A stretch of 64,000 nucleotides of DNA, taken from the NCBI GenBank assembly GCA_031310005.1, contig CM062384.1:2914001-2978000 (forward strand), written 5' to 3'. The position numbers and the translations under genes were made by a program. The notes beneath the pieces were generated by a model that saw nothing but the letters and a program-made list of their open reading frames with translations, ran no database searches and had not been told where the DNA came from. The DNA comes from Dactylellina haptotyla. Taxonomy: Eukaryota; Ascomycota; Orbiliomycetes; Orbiliales; Orbiliaceae. This document shows positions 1 to 9,749 of the stretch, one piece after another (position 1 is the first letter of the stretch; each line of letters starts with the position of its first letter).

Positions 1-735
1 CCTACCACCTACAATCCGGCGTGTCCTTTTGTGCGATCCACCGTCAACGGCAACGCAACAGACTTTGCCTGCGCCGCCACTTTCTTACCACCCACAGATC
101 TTGGGAGTAGCAATGTCTGCCCTGGAGGTCCTGTGGCCTCTTGTGATAACCTAGCATGCAATTTCCTCTGTGGAACCCAACCTGGTCTTGCTGGAAGCAT
201 AACCTTTTGCAACGCTGTGAATGTCACCTCCGGTGTACAAGGCTGCCGTGCTTGTGCAGATAGCCGTAACCCCACCGGTACCACGACACAGACTACTGCT
301 ACGACACAGACTGCTGCCTCGACAGCAACTAACACAGGCTGCCCTGCTGCTTTGGATCCCGCCTGTCCCTACTGGTGCCCTTACAAGAGCGCCCGCACCG
401 AGCCGGGCTATTGCACCACCGACTTCATGACAGGTCCGGGAACTGCTGGCTGTCAGGTGTGCCCTGGAAATCCTTCTGTTTGCCCTGCCACCCCAGCTGC
501 ATCTTGTGCATTCATCTGTCAAGGAGTTGGATCCGTCGCCGTTCCAAAATTTTGTTACAACAGAGATATCTCCCAGGAAAATGTGCTCACCTGCACCGCT
601 TGCGCCTCAGCAACTGGCGGTAGCTCCACTCCTACCGTTGCGCCACCACCAGCTTATACCGGAGCTGCTTCCCGTCTCTCACTCAGCGGTGGAGCTCTTG
701 CCGGTGTCGCCGCCCTGGTTGCCCTTAACATTTAA
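1..735 (+). CDS. GPI-type cell-surface protein with repeated five-Cys modules (5' truncated)
   Basis: The reading frame is open from base 1, so the true start and signal peptide lie outside the window. The visible 244 residues hold three tandem modules of the form C-x3-C-x11/12-C-x11/12-C-x2-C: CNFLC to CRAC, CPYWC to CQVC, and CAFIC to CTAC. A Thr/Ser/Gln-rich linker separates modules 1 and 2. A diverged fourth copy may lie at the truncated N-terminus, where the second Cys position reads Arg. The C-terminus is a Pro/Ser/Thr stretch followed by a small-residue region and a hydrophobic tail (AGVAALVALNI), the usual form of a GPI-attachment signal. Location at plasma membrane or cell wall is inferred. 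It is not a CFEM domain by spacing, and I do not recognise a named family. Confidence 0.75.
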   Translation, partial: PTTYNPACPFVRSTVNGNATDFACAATFLPPTDLGSSNVCPGGPVASCDNLACNFLCGTQPGLAGSITFCNAVNVTSGVQGCRACADSRNPTGTTTQTTATTQTAASTATNTGCPAALDPACPYWCPYKSARTEPGYCTTDFMTGPGTAGCQVCPGNPSVCPATPAASCAFICQGVGSVAVPKFCYNRDISQENVLTCTACASATGGSSTPTVAPPPAYTGAASRLSLSGGALAGVAALVALNI

Positions 736-1272
736 ATGCTCACTATAGCGTATCGCCACTTTAGAAGATGTGGTAAAACCGAAAACAACAATTTTTGATT
801 CGAAGTAAACTTAATTTGTCGATAAGCACGGAAGACTCTATACCGTTTCCGTGCACAATTTGTAACTAGCTATTCTCAATGTCCTGTCAAAATTCAAATG
901 TATTTAGTAATAATCTATAAGCCTCTCTAAAACAAAAAACCAAAGGATATTTCAGTAAGATATATATAGTAATTGAGAATATAGAGCCTAATCTCGTCTT
1001 CCCCCCCCCAAAAAAAAAAAAATCTTTGAGTGCTAGCATTCCGTTATCTGAAACTACAATAAAATTATTTCCAAGCAAAATAAATTTATATTTTTATCGC
1101 ATTCTAATTGCCCAGTGTATTAATTCTCCGCTAGTCGTGGCTGGTTCTACTTTCTAGTATCTGTGTAGCACAAGGTAACATCTAAGTACAAAGTCTATCC
1201 AACCTTTCGGCTCGCATAATTCTAACTCCTTCACAGCATCTCTCTTCCGGTTACATATCCATATTAACCCCT
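736..1272. other. Intergenic, convergent 3' ends
   Basis: AT-rich spacer between two genes that converge. It holds a C-run followed directly by an A-run near 1002-1021. I see no gene or RNA here. Confidence 0.6.
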
Positions 1273-1854
1273 CTAACAATTGAAGTAGGCAAAAAATGAG
1301 TTAAAGCCACCGGTCTGCGTGTTGGTGCAGGAGTAGCTGCCACTGGCAATGCCCATACTCTGCCTGTTGCCTTTACAATTTATTTCTGAGTACGTGGAAA
1401 CCGTGGGCTTAGGATTGCCTCCGAACTCCTGCCACAATGACATACTGTGTCCTGTAGCATATTGGCTAATACAGTACACACCACAGCCAAAGGCTGCAGC
1501 TCGAACGATGGGGTCCCCGCCACAACCGGTTCCCGCCCAAGACTGGGCGTAGTGGCCGCCACTGCGCTTTACCAAGGCAGTGCTGTTTCCGTCATCGCCG
1601 CCACTGAGATCGAGGAAGGTAGGGCCATCGATGTGAATAACAGGAATCTCGTCTGGTCTTTCCCAAGTTCCTTTGCCGGAGAATACGGCGGCCTTTTCTT
1701 CCTCGGTAGGATTGTAACGGGGTCCGTCGTATTTAAGGTATTTCAAACCCTTAGATCTTGCGTAGAGCTCTTTATCTTGGGGGATTGGCTCCGCGATAGC
1801 CATAGCTGAAACGGCTTGGATGAAGAGCCACGAGGTAAGTCCGAATTTGACCAT
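1273..1854 (-). CDS. Small secreted Cys-rich preproprotein with Kex2 site
   Basis: A single-exon 193-residue protein. Residues 1 to about 21 form a signal peptide (basic start, hydrophobic core, AMA-type end). Residues about 22-96 are a Cys-free, acidic pro-region. It ends at a dibasic Lys-Arg (LVKR-SGG), the classic Kex2 cleavage site. The released C-terminal part of about 96 residues contains all six cysteines (GTGC, FGC, VYC, INC, YSC and the final FNC) and is Gly/Ser/aromatic rich. All cysteines lying after the dibasic site argues for a processed mature domain with three disulfides. An ATATAAA-like element lies about 57-63 bases upstream of the start codon. It could be a secreted effector, antimicrobial-like protein or toxin-like protein. 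I cannot name the family. Confidence 0.75.
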   Translation of the reverse strand: MVKFGLTSWLFIQAVSAMAIAEPIPQDKELYARSKGLKYLKYDGPRYNPTEEEKAAVFSGKGTWERPDEIPVIHIDGPTFLDLSGGDDGNSTALVKRSGGHYAQSWAGTGCGGDPIVRAAAFGCGVYCISQYATGHSMSLWQEFGGNPKPTVSTYSEINCKGNRQSMGIASGSYSCTNTQTGGFNSFFAYFNC

Positions 1855-3929
1855 TTTGTTCGGTGTATTTTCTTTAGTTCGACTGAATTCTATGAGTGCT
1901 TCTTAAGCAAATATAAACAATAGTGTTTCTTAGAGGACCAAGGAATCAAATAAGAGGATTGTTTTGGAGATTGTTTGTGATCCGCTGAGGTTTCTGAGGA
2001 CTGATGCAGAAAGAAAGGTTGGAAGATGAGGTATCCACGGAACCTTTAAATACTTCTTCACAAGCACTCGAACTCCAGTTTCACTACATAATCTCGAGAC
2101 CTCATATCGAGATATCACGTCGCGTCGTGAAAATTCAAACTTTTGCGAGGCTGGAGTTCAAAGTCCGAACTCGAACCCTGATCGTCTCTTTCGGATTTCC
2201 CCGATATGCATGTTGAGGAATCTAACAAGAAGTAATTTAACTATGTCTACATATGCCGGAAGCTCGTATCCATCACATACCGATACATCGATGTCAAGGA
2301 TTGCACACAGGAATCATCATGAGCGGTTTTCAAAGTTGGATAGTTTTAGCGATTTGTTGTTGCGTGTTGCAAGTTTTTTGTTCAGTAATCACCAGTTGAG
2401 GCTTCGTCCGGCAGGTGCAGTCCAGGCGCCACCATTAAATTTGAGCCTCGCTTCAAATTTCCTCAGGGTCCTACCTGGACAACCAAAAGGAATCATCCAT
2501 TCGGAATCGTACCTGAAACTCCTGAACTCAAGGTTCAGGCCCTGTGTTGACTTATTTAGTAATTTTATAACACAAAAATACGAATTACTCATCTCCTGCA
2601 ATTGGTCAATTAATTCACCCGTTCAACCGGCTCGTACACATCCCGTCCTAAGTTCACCAAATTCATACCTATAATTACAGACTTCAGCCACCGTACCTTT
2701 GATGGTTCAGACAAGAATTTCTCTCATAGTCGTGTTGGCTTCGCAAGCTCACACATGCAATCAGTAAAGGAGCTCAATGACAGTTCGGAAACCAGCAACG
2801 ATGACGCGAAACCGTCCAATCGATACAAAGGATCTCGATATCAATCTTAACTCGGTGATGCCGATCGGATATTGATAGCTCAGTATATACAGACAGAGCG
2901 GGTCGGTAAAAATGTCGGCTACCTAAGTCTATTAGACATAAGCCCCTTTACCTATAAACAACCCGAGGCAAAAAAAACTTACATCCTCGCTGTTCAGGAT
3001 CACGGTTTTCTTCCAAACCTTCGGGCGTCCTTGGGGTTATGTATCTCACCTGAGAATGGCGTGGATGAAGACTTTAGCCCATCTAGTGCTCGTGATATAG
3101 CTTTCGTTTCCATGATCCACTGCTCCAAAGTATGGCACTATCCATCTTGTATAGCCCAATGAGCGTGTTAGGGTTCAAGAACAATATGCGTCTACAAAGT
3201 ATTACGCATGCCAAGGTTGATATAAAATAGATGCTAAGAACAAAAGCAAGCAATATCAAACAACTATTCTTGGCGAGAGCTTGTTTTGAAGATCTCGGAA
3301 CCAGCCGGTCATATTTCTCATGCTGCGCGATTCCCTCACCATCTAAACCTCGATCTTTTTAAAGTCTTGCATTTTGAAATTCTTCTTGTCACTGCTTTCT
3401 AGCTCCGATTACTAGATTTTCAGAGCCGAGGCTCTTATCTGATGGTATTTCACCTTTATATAGAGGTATATAGATAATTACGGTAGATTTCTAACCGCGG
3501 AAACTCGTAAGATATTATATCCCCCGGGTTAATGACTGCATAACGTAGGACATTTAATTTTCGGGCTATACCTGTCAACAAAATCCTCAGTTCCTACCTC
3601 ACCTACTTAGAAGCTCACAAGACAATAATATTGAGCTTTTTATATTTCTGCTGCTTCACTGTATCCAACCTAGGGCAAAGTTGGTAACACCATATAGCAG
3701 CTTTACAACGGCACCAGTCTCATACCCGTTTATAGATTAATGAGCACAGTCTCGTAACTAGTCTGGTTACGAGACTGTAACGAGCACTGTAATTCCGCCT
3801 TTGCAAGCTTTGTGTTGTCGCGGTACTTCCACTTGTCGTGGCGAAGCAAATGTGGCGCGCCGACCTTTTGACATCTGGTAACTTCCCAAGCGTCGAACAC
3901 CAACATCATTCAAAGAATCCATAGCCAAC
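1855..3929. other. Intergenic, no recognisable gene
   Basis: About 2 kb without a coding region I can support. The ORFs of 60-154 codons have no recognisable domain, no signal peptide and no good splice logic. A strong inverted repeat near the right end is listed separately. Confidence 0.5.
3746..3778. repeat. 13-bp inverted repeat with 7-nt loop
   Basis: The arms (3746-3758 and 3766-3778, inner half CTCGTAAC / GTTACGAG) are perfectly complementary around a 7-nt spacer. It lies about 150 bases upstream of the small gene at 3930. It could form a hairpin or bind a dimeric factor. No element boundaries were seen. Confidence 0.7.
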
Positions 3930-4254
3930 ATGCCACCGATAACAATAGCAGAGCTCCTCACGGACCTCTCGTCTCTCAAAGCTTGCGTATGATACCTTGC
4001 CATTCTTTTCCGTTCATCGCTAAACTACACTCTAGGAACCCGCGGACGCCCTCGCCGTGGTCACCGTCGACCCTTCCCTCCTCCCGGAATCCCTCAAACC
4101 ATCTGAGGCCGACCCATCGAGCGGTACTCTATCCGCTGCGAAGGAGTTAATAGATCTTCATGTCGAGATATCCCAGAGGAAAGGACTGCAAGAGCTAGCA
4201 GGCGGACGGGGCCAGGTGGAAGAGATTGTACGGCGAGTGCAAGAGAAAGTATAA
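3930..4254 (+). CDS. Conserved-looking small protein, 91 aa, one intron
   Basis: Exon 1 is 3930-3986 (19 codons, starting MPPITIAELLTDLSSL) and exon 2 is 4036-4254. The 49-nt intron 3987-4035 begins GTATGA, has a GCTAAAC-like branch point and ends CTCTAG. Joining keeps the frame. The product is acidic, helical and Leu-rich: one N-terminal amphipathic segment, a Pro-rich middle, and a C-terminal helix ending VEEIVRRVQEKV. No signal peptide or membrane segment is present. The size and helical character suit a small subunit of a larger complex, but I do not recognise a family. Confidence 0.55.
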
Positions 4255-4901
4255 GAAGAAGTTATTGGGTTCTGTTCCAACACGTCATAAGATATATGGG
4301 ACAGGTTTGGCCTAAATGCTGTGTATTCTTGCGTCTAGTATGTTGAGATATTAGCTGGCGGAAATATCGTCTTACCCTTTGAGACGCCTATGCATATGTT
4401 CCTGCGTTGTGTTCTATAAACTCTCAACCAACGGTTAGAATATCAATATTTGATCTTGAAAAACCGGAACCGTTACACAGTCGTCAATCCATTTGCTAGA
4501 TGCGATCATTCAGATCTTACTTATTCTTCCCAGCCGGATCAAGCAAGTTGGGTTGGTCATAGATCCATCCAGCTATGCCAACAACCAATAATAGCTTTGT
4601 ATAACCAGACCCCTGTCGGCGTGGGCGGCTACAGGGGAAAAATACACCAAAATGGGAGTATCAAGTGAAATTTGTATTGACGCAGGCGCGTGGCACAGTT
4701 GAAAGCAGTTGGGGGTCCTGAATTTATAATTCTGTGATATCAGCAATTCGAAATGTTTAGGAACTTTATTGTAACCCGGTTTTCACACTTCGTGTCGCAG
4801 ACTGCACAAACGGCGCGAATCTCAACATTCGCGATATATACGATACCCTCACGCTAAAGTAACGAGGTTGAAAACCTCCTAATAAACGAAAGAGCACTAA
4901 G
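4255..4901. other. Intergenic
   Basis: Spacer between two same-strand genes. It should hold the 3' region of the 91-aa gene and the promoter of the mannosyltransferase. I see no further gene. Confidence 0.5.
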
Positions 4902-6080
4902 ATGCTCTCGTTGGCTAGTTTATCGCGGCCCTCCCCAGCAGCCATTCTTATTTTCGTCTTCCTGGTCACAACATTCACATTTTGGGGTCAAATATCGCGG
5001 GGTGTCAATGAATCACTAAATAGTCTCCGGATTAGCGACGACGTTATCTGCGAGCGCCTCATTCCAGAGAGCCCAGAGCGATGGCGGTTCACTTCAAAAT
5101 CGGTCCCCGTCAACCATGCCAAACAACGAACACTTGTCCTCACCCTTACCAACGACCTATCTTCCTGGGGCCGCATGGAAGGAAACTACAAGCGCAACTG
5201 GACGTTTACAGACTACATCGAAAGAGTGCGAAAGCAGGGTATGGATCCGGAAGAACTCTCACTCGGCCTGCTCACATCTTCGAAAGAAGCGCTGGAGTCC
5301 TATAAAAGCGACCTACTACGATTAAAAGAACCCATGCCGTGGTCGGAGGCGGAAATAATATACCTCCCCGAGCTGCCTCTACCCTTCGAACGGTGGAATC
5401 ATACCAGAGATGACAGATATAACACCGATGCCGAGAAGCAGTGGCAGCGGCGGCGACATATCGCTCGCTTTCGCAACTACCTGACCTCCACGACCTTAAA
5501 ACCGCGATACGAACATATAATCTGGCTGGACGCAGATGTATTCGAACTCCCCGACGGCATGTTCAAGCGATTCCTCGAAATCGGAAGCATGAACCCCGAA
5601 AAAGAAGAGGATGATATAACGCCGCTTGTAAAAGCCGGTTTAGCAGCCGACGCGCAAGCGCTACCCGCCGGTCTCGTAACTCTACGATCAGTTAATTTCG
5701 ATCACCCGGATTACGATAGAAATGCGTGGACAGGGTATGGCAAGCGTCCGACGAATTGGGAGCTCGCGCAGATGATGACAAAGGGGAGGAAGTACCCGGG
5801 TATGGAAACCTGGGCGAAGGCGTTGTCGCAGTTGTTACCTGGTACGAAGGATGGTGATCTCGTGAAGCTGGATTCGGTGGGTGGGACTGCGCTGTATATT
5901 CGGGCGGCGCTCGTGCGAGAGGGACTAGTTTTTCCGCAGTATCTAGTCGTCGGGACGGATTGGGGGAAAGCGGGTACGGATGGGGTTGAGACGGAGGGCT
6001 TGTGTTATATAGCGGAGAGGATGGGATGGGGTTGTTATGCACTGGGAGGAGATTGGCATACGGTTCATTCGGACTTATAA
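4902..6080 (+). CDS. GT62 (Anp1/Mnn9/Van1-type) mannosyltransferase
   Basis: A single-exon type II membrane protein of 392 residues. A short cytosolic start is followed by a signal anchor at about 12-30 (AAILIFVFLVTTFTFWG), then a lumenal catalytic domain. The metal-binding DxD motif is D210-A-D212 inside IIWLDADVFELP. The end of the protein carries the family block VETEGLCYIAERMG and a terminal His in DWHTVH. By family knowledge these enzymes extend alpha-1,6-mannan on N-glycans in the Golgi using GDP-mannose. The protein is shorter than typical Mnn9 or Anp1, and the DAD context differs from the yeast paralogues. It is therefore better called a GT62-family member than assigned to Mnn9, Anp1 or Van1. 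The start is the first ATG before the anchor. Confidence 0.85.
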   Translation: MLSLASLSRPSPAAILIFVFLVTTFTFWGQISRGVNESLNSLRISDDVICERLIPESPERWRFTSKSVPVNHAKQRTLVLTLTNDLSSWGRMEGNYKRNWTFTDYIERVRKQGMDPEELSLGLLTSSKEALESYKSDLLRLKEPMPWSEAEIIYLPELPLPFERWNHTRDDRYNTDAEKQWQRRRHIARFRNYLTSTTLKPRYEHIIWLDADVFELPDGMFKRFLEIGSMNPEKEEDDITPLVKAGLAADAQALPAGLVTLRSVNFDHPDYDRNAWTGYGKRPTNWELAQMMTKGRKYPGMETWAKALSQLLPGTKDGDLVKLDSVGGTALYIRAALVREGLVFPQYLVVGTDWGKAGTDGVETEGLCYIAERMGWGCYALGGDWHTVHSDL

Positions 6081-7088
6081 TTGTCCGCCTAGGAGTACTA
6101 GCATACTGTAAACTGGAGTTTTTCATTATTTGTTTGGATAGAGGTAGTTCAATTCGGATTCCTGGAGTTTTGGGTTTGAATCTAGGTAGTTTATTTCGCA
6201 ATTTTATGCATACTTAAGTAATTATGAGGAGTAATCCGATTGTTTCAATGTGCACACGTCACTCCAAATATACCCCATGATCTTCCTGGTTTTAGATATA
6301 GAATTCAACATGCCGAATATAGAGAAGACATGAAGATACTACCATATTACTTTAAAATCCCCACCCCCCAAATCGTACGAATCTTCAGCGTAGACATCTT
6401 GATATTTGCGTTGCGTGACATCAAACCCTGGCCCAAATACCCGATCGATGGAGACATGCATCTAAACAATCCCCGTCTACAGGCTCATGAGAGAGAGAGC
6501 GAATATTCGAGGAGGGGCTCGTCTGCAGGATAACGGTTTCTTTTCCTGTCCAATGGGGGCGGCTTCCGGCCAGCCAGGCTAATACCGAGCCAAGAATATA
6601 TAACGCAAACCTCGGATTCAAGTCTTTTGACAGCTGTAGAAGCCCGTGGTATCATATCACACCGACTTATAATCCCACCCTTCCTGCTCCTACTCCTCAG
6701 CTTGGCCTCATACTCCTCTAGCTCCCAAAAATGTGATATCACATTTTCTCGAGCAGACTAGCTTCCGACGAGCTCCCCCCAAGCTCGGTCCAGAGCTGCT
6801 AGCTTCGAGATGTCAAATTCTGTCAGTTTCTGTCCCGCGGCAGATAGCCCCACCATGACTCGCCTGCAAACAGCATTTTTATCTCCGAACGAGCCGCATA
6901 GCTTTCGCTCTTCCTCCAAATTCCCAATTCCTGACAGATTCCTCCCGACCCCCTCCGTGGAACGAGCGAACATAACCTAGGAAAGAACCTCGGAGGTTCG
7001 AAAAGTAAATAGACGCTCCTTTCCTCGTATCCTCGCTTATGCCTTGCGACCTGAAGTATCACTATCACAAGAACACATTTTCGTCGCT
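6081..7088. other. Intergenic / promoter of pyridoxal kinase
   Basis: No supported gene. The segment holds a perfect 20-bp palindrome (separate entry). Confidence 0.5.
6728..6747. promoter_or_regulatory. Perfect 20-bp palindrome
   Basis: The sequence AAAATGTGATATCACATTTT reads identically on both strands. It lies about 340 bases upstream of the pyridoxal kinase start codon. A site for a dimeric DNA-binding protein is possible, but this is inferred from symmetry and position only. Confidence 0.4.
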
Positions 7089-8397
7089 ATGACCGAGGAT
7101 ACCGACCGATCTGTCGCTTCGGCCCCGCCAAGCATCGATGTCCCGCCGACTCGGGTCCTCAGCATCGCCAGCCATGTAAGCTCATCTCCTGTCGCAACTC
7201 TCTCGCAAAAAGGATACGCATATGAGAAAAAAACGCAATATTCAGAGATATTCTAACGTTTCCCCAGGTTGTTTCCGGGTACGTCGGCAATTCGGTTGCA
7301 ACGTTTGTAATGCAGCTACTCGGCCTTGAAGTCTGCTCTCTCAACACCGTGCAATTCTCAAACCATACCGGCTACGGCAAATGGACGGGTACACGGATAC
7401 CGCCGAGCGAGATCGGTGAGCTGTACGAGGGGCTCAAGAATAACGAGTTGGCGGACTTTGACATGTTGGCCACGGGGTATGTGCCCGGCGCCGAGGGGTT
7501 AGAGGCTGTTGGCCAAATTGCAAGGGATCTGAAGAAGAGGACCGTCGGAGATGGTAGCACCAAGTTCTTCTGGGGTGAGTTCCTAAATTCTAAACTGATA
7601 TAAAGTGTGGATATGTCTTTAAATTCTAACCTTGGTTCGTGCTATAACAGTGCTCGATCCGGTGATGGGCGACTCTGGGAAACTATATGTCAGCGAAATG
7701 GTGATACCAGTATACAAGAGCCTCCTACCACTCGCAGATCTCATCACCCCAAATCAATACGAAGTCGAGTATGCAACCTGCTTACACTCTCCCCAAACTC
7801 TTTGATAATTGCTAATTACCATGTAGATGGCTCACGGGTATTAAGCTCTCATCCCCCGCCGATGCCTTTACCGCCCTGACGAAACTCCACGCCGATTTCA
7901 AGACACCCCATATTATCATATCCTCCATCCAATCGATAGTCAACAAGAACGAATATATCTGTGTCGGGTCGTCCATGACTAGTGACGGCAAACCCCGAGC
8001 GTTTAGTATCACTGTACCAATGCTGCAGGGACCCTTCGTTGGTACGGGTGACATGTTTGCGTCGCTGATGGTGTCTCGATTCCGACATGCAGCTGCGGAT
8101 GCAAATCTACTGGCAAAATCGAATTGGATGAGCTCGGACGACGTAGCAGCTACAGACCTACCGCTAGCGAGAGCAGCGGAGATGGTGTTGGCCAGCATGG
8201 ACAGGGTTCTCAAGAAGACAGGCGAAGCAAGAGACAAGAAGGTGAAATCTTTAGACGAGAACGACGAGGGTGTCGATGCGCCGTTGAAGCGGGCGAGGTA
8301 TATGCGAGCGGCAGAGCTCAGACTAGTACAATGCGTCGAGGAGATCCAACGCCCGGTGATCAAGTACACCGCCAAGGCGTTCGACGGGGAGGCTTGA
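7089..8397 (+). CDS. BUD16: Pyridoxal/pyridoxine kinase (BUD16/PDXK type)
   Basis: Four exons: 7089-7175, 7268-7574, 7651-7768 and 7827-8397. They join in frame to 360 residues. The enzyme phosphorylates pyridoxal, pyridoxine and pyridoxamine with ATP in the vitamin B6 salvage pathway, in the cytosol. The ribokinase-fold signatures of this family are visible. They are [15 protein letters not shown] at the N-terminus (the intron splits SH|VV), [13 protein letters not shown], the [14 protein letters not shown] block across the second intron, and [10 protein letters not shown]. The catalytic [11 protein letters not shown], with the conserved Asp base, is near the C-terminal third. The fit to the family is complete across all junctions, which supports the splice model. 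A Lys/Glu-rich insert follows the active-site region. The dUTPase gene follows on the same strand after 280 bases. Confidence 0.93.
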
Positions 8398-8677
8398 TAG
8401 ATAGGCTGTTCATCATTTCATAGCTGAGGCGTAGACACGGCGTCTGATACTTTATTTATAGAGGTTAGAAGGGGAGTCCAGTGCGGCGAGGTGCCTCCGG
8501 ATGCATGTCGAGAAGAATTCCTTTTAGCACGTCCGATGCTTTCTTGTCCTGTTTGATACCATATAAGTTTGCCATCTGCTATCTTCGATACCTCAGATAC
8601 CTTCCTAGAATCAATATCAAATATACCCTCCAGAATACCAGACCTCACAAGACCGTGAATAGACTCGTCGGCAACAC

Positions 8678-9749
8678 ATGTGGTCCCTTCGACGTTGTTG
8701 CATTCGAAACGCGTCGGCCAACCAATCGCGAAGCTTCAAATTGCTCCGCCAGCTCGCCAGCTCGAGCTCCCTCACCACCTCTCCGCCATCTCCAACCCCC
8801 CGCCGTCTGTTCTCCCACTCCGCCTCCATCTTTGCCAATCGCTCTCCTCACCGCCCAATTGACATGTCCTCAGACGCCGCTACCGCTCCTCCTACAACCA
8901 CCGAAGGAACTCCAATCGCCCGCCCCTCCACCCCTCCCGAGAAGCGCGTCATTCACTCCCAAAACCCAACATCCCCGCCACCAGAAACCTCAGCTGCGAA
9001 GAAAGTCAAGATGTCCGAGTCCGCTGCCGGCAGTGCCAACTTTATCTCCCTCTCCGCGGAGTCGTCTGCCCCGGTGGTGACCTCTATTGCGTCCCAACCA
9101 TCGTTACTTATCAAGAAATTGAACGAGAAGGCTCAAACTCCCAAGCGCGGGTCACCGTTTGCTGCCGGGTACGACATGTATGCCTCTGAAGAAACCGTGA
9201 TTCCCAAGGGAGGGAAGGGACTAGTTGAGACCGGATTGAGCATGGCCGTACCAGAGGGGTGCTGTATGTTACCCTTTGCAGCATTGACCCGAAAGACTCT
9301 ACACGTCGATTACATCGATAAATGAAGGAATATGGAAGCTAATGTGGTCAATTGAATACCACAGACGGTAGAATTGCACCGAGAAGCGGACTCGCGTCGA
9401 AAAACTTCATCGACACCGGTGCAGGTGTCATTGACGCTGATGTAAGACCCCTTCGTTCGTCGTCCCTTACATATCACTACTTCAACGGACAATTGACATG
9501 TTTGGCTATAATATAGTACCGAGGACCTGTTAAGATCCTGCTATTCAATCACTCGGATGTGGACTTTGAGGTTAAAGAGGGAGATCGCGTGGCTCAATTG
9601 ATCTTAGAAAGGGTATGTATTAACCAATTGACATATCTTAGCACAGCAGACTGATATTCTAGTAGATTTATACCCCGGAGATCATGGTTGTCGAGGACCT
9701 TGAGGAGTCCGTACGTGGAGCTGGCGGATTTGGTAGCTCAGGACGTTAA
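8678..9749 (+). CDS. DUT1: dUTP pyrophosphatase (dUTPase), probable mitochondrial and nuclear forms
   Basis: Four exons: 8678-9263, 9365-9441, 9517-9612 and 9666-9749, giving 280 residues. The enzyme hydrolyses dUTP to dUMP and pyrophosphate, keeping uracil out of DNA and supplying dTMP synthesis. All five trimeric dUTPase motifs are present: [17 protein letters not shown] (split by intron 1, which rebuilds the Tyr before it), [20 protein letters not shown], and the C-terminal [10 protein letters not shown]. The first 60 or so residues are Arg/Ser-rich and acidic-free, like a mitochondrial presequence. A second ATG (MSSDAATAP) follows and then a Pro/Ser/Thr-rich, Lys-containing linker. Two starts could give mitochondrial and nuclear isoforms, as known for animal dUTPases. 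That is inference here. Confidence 0.94.
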
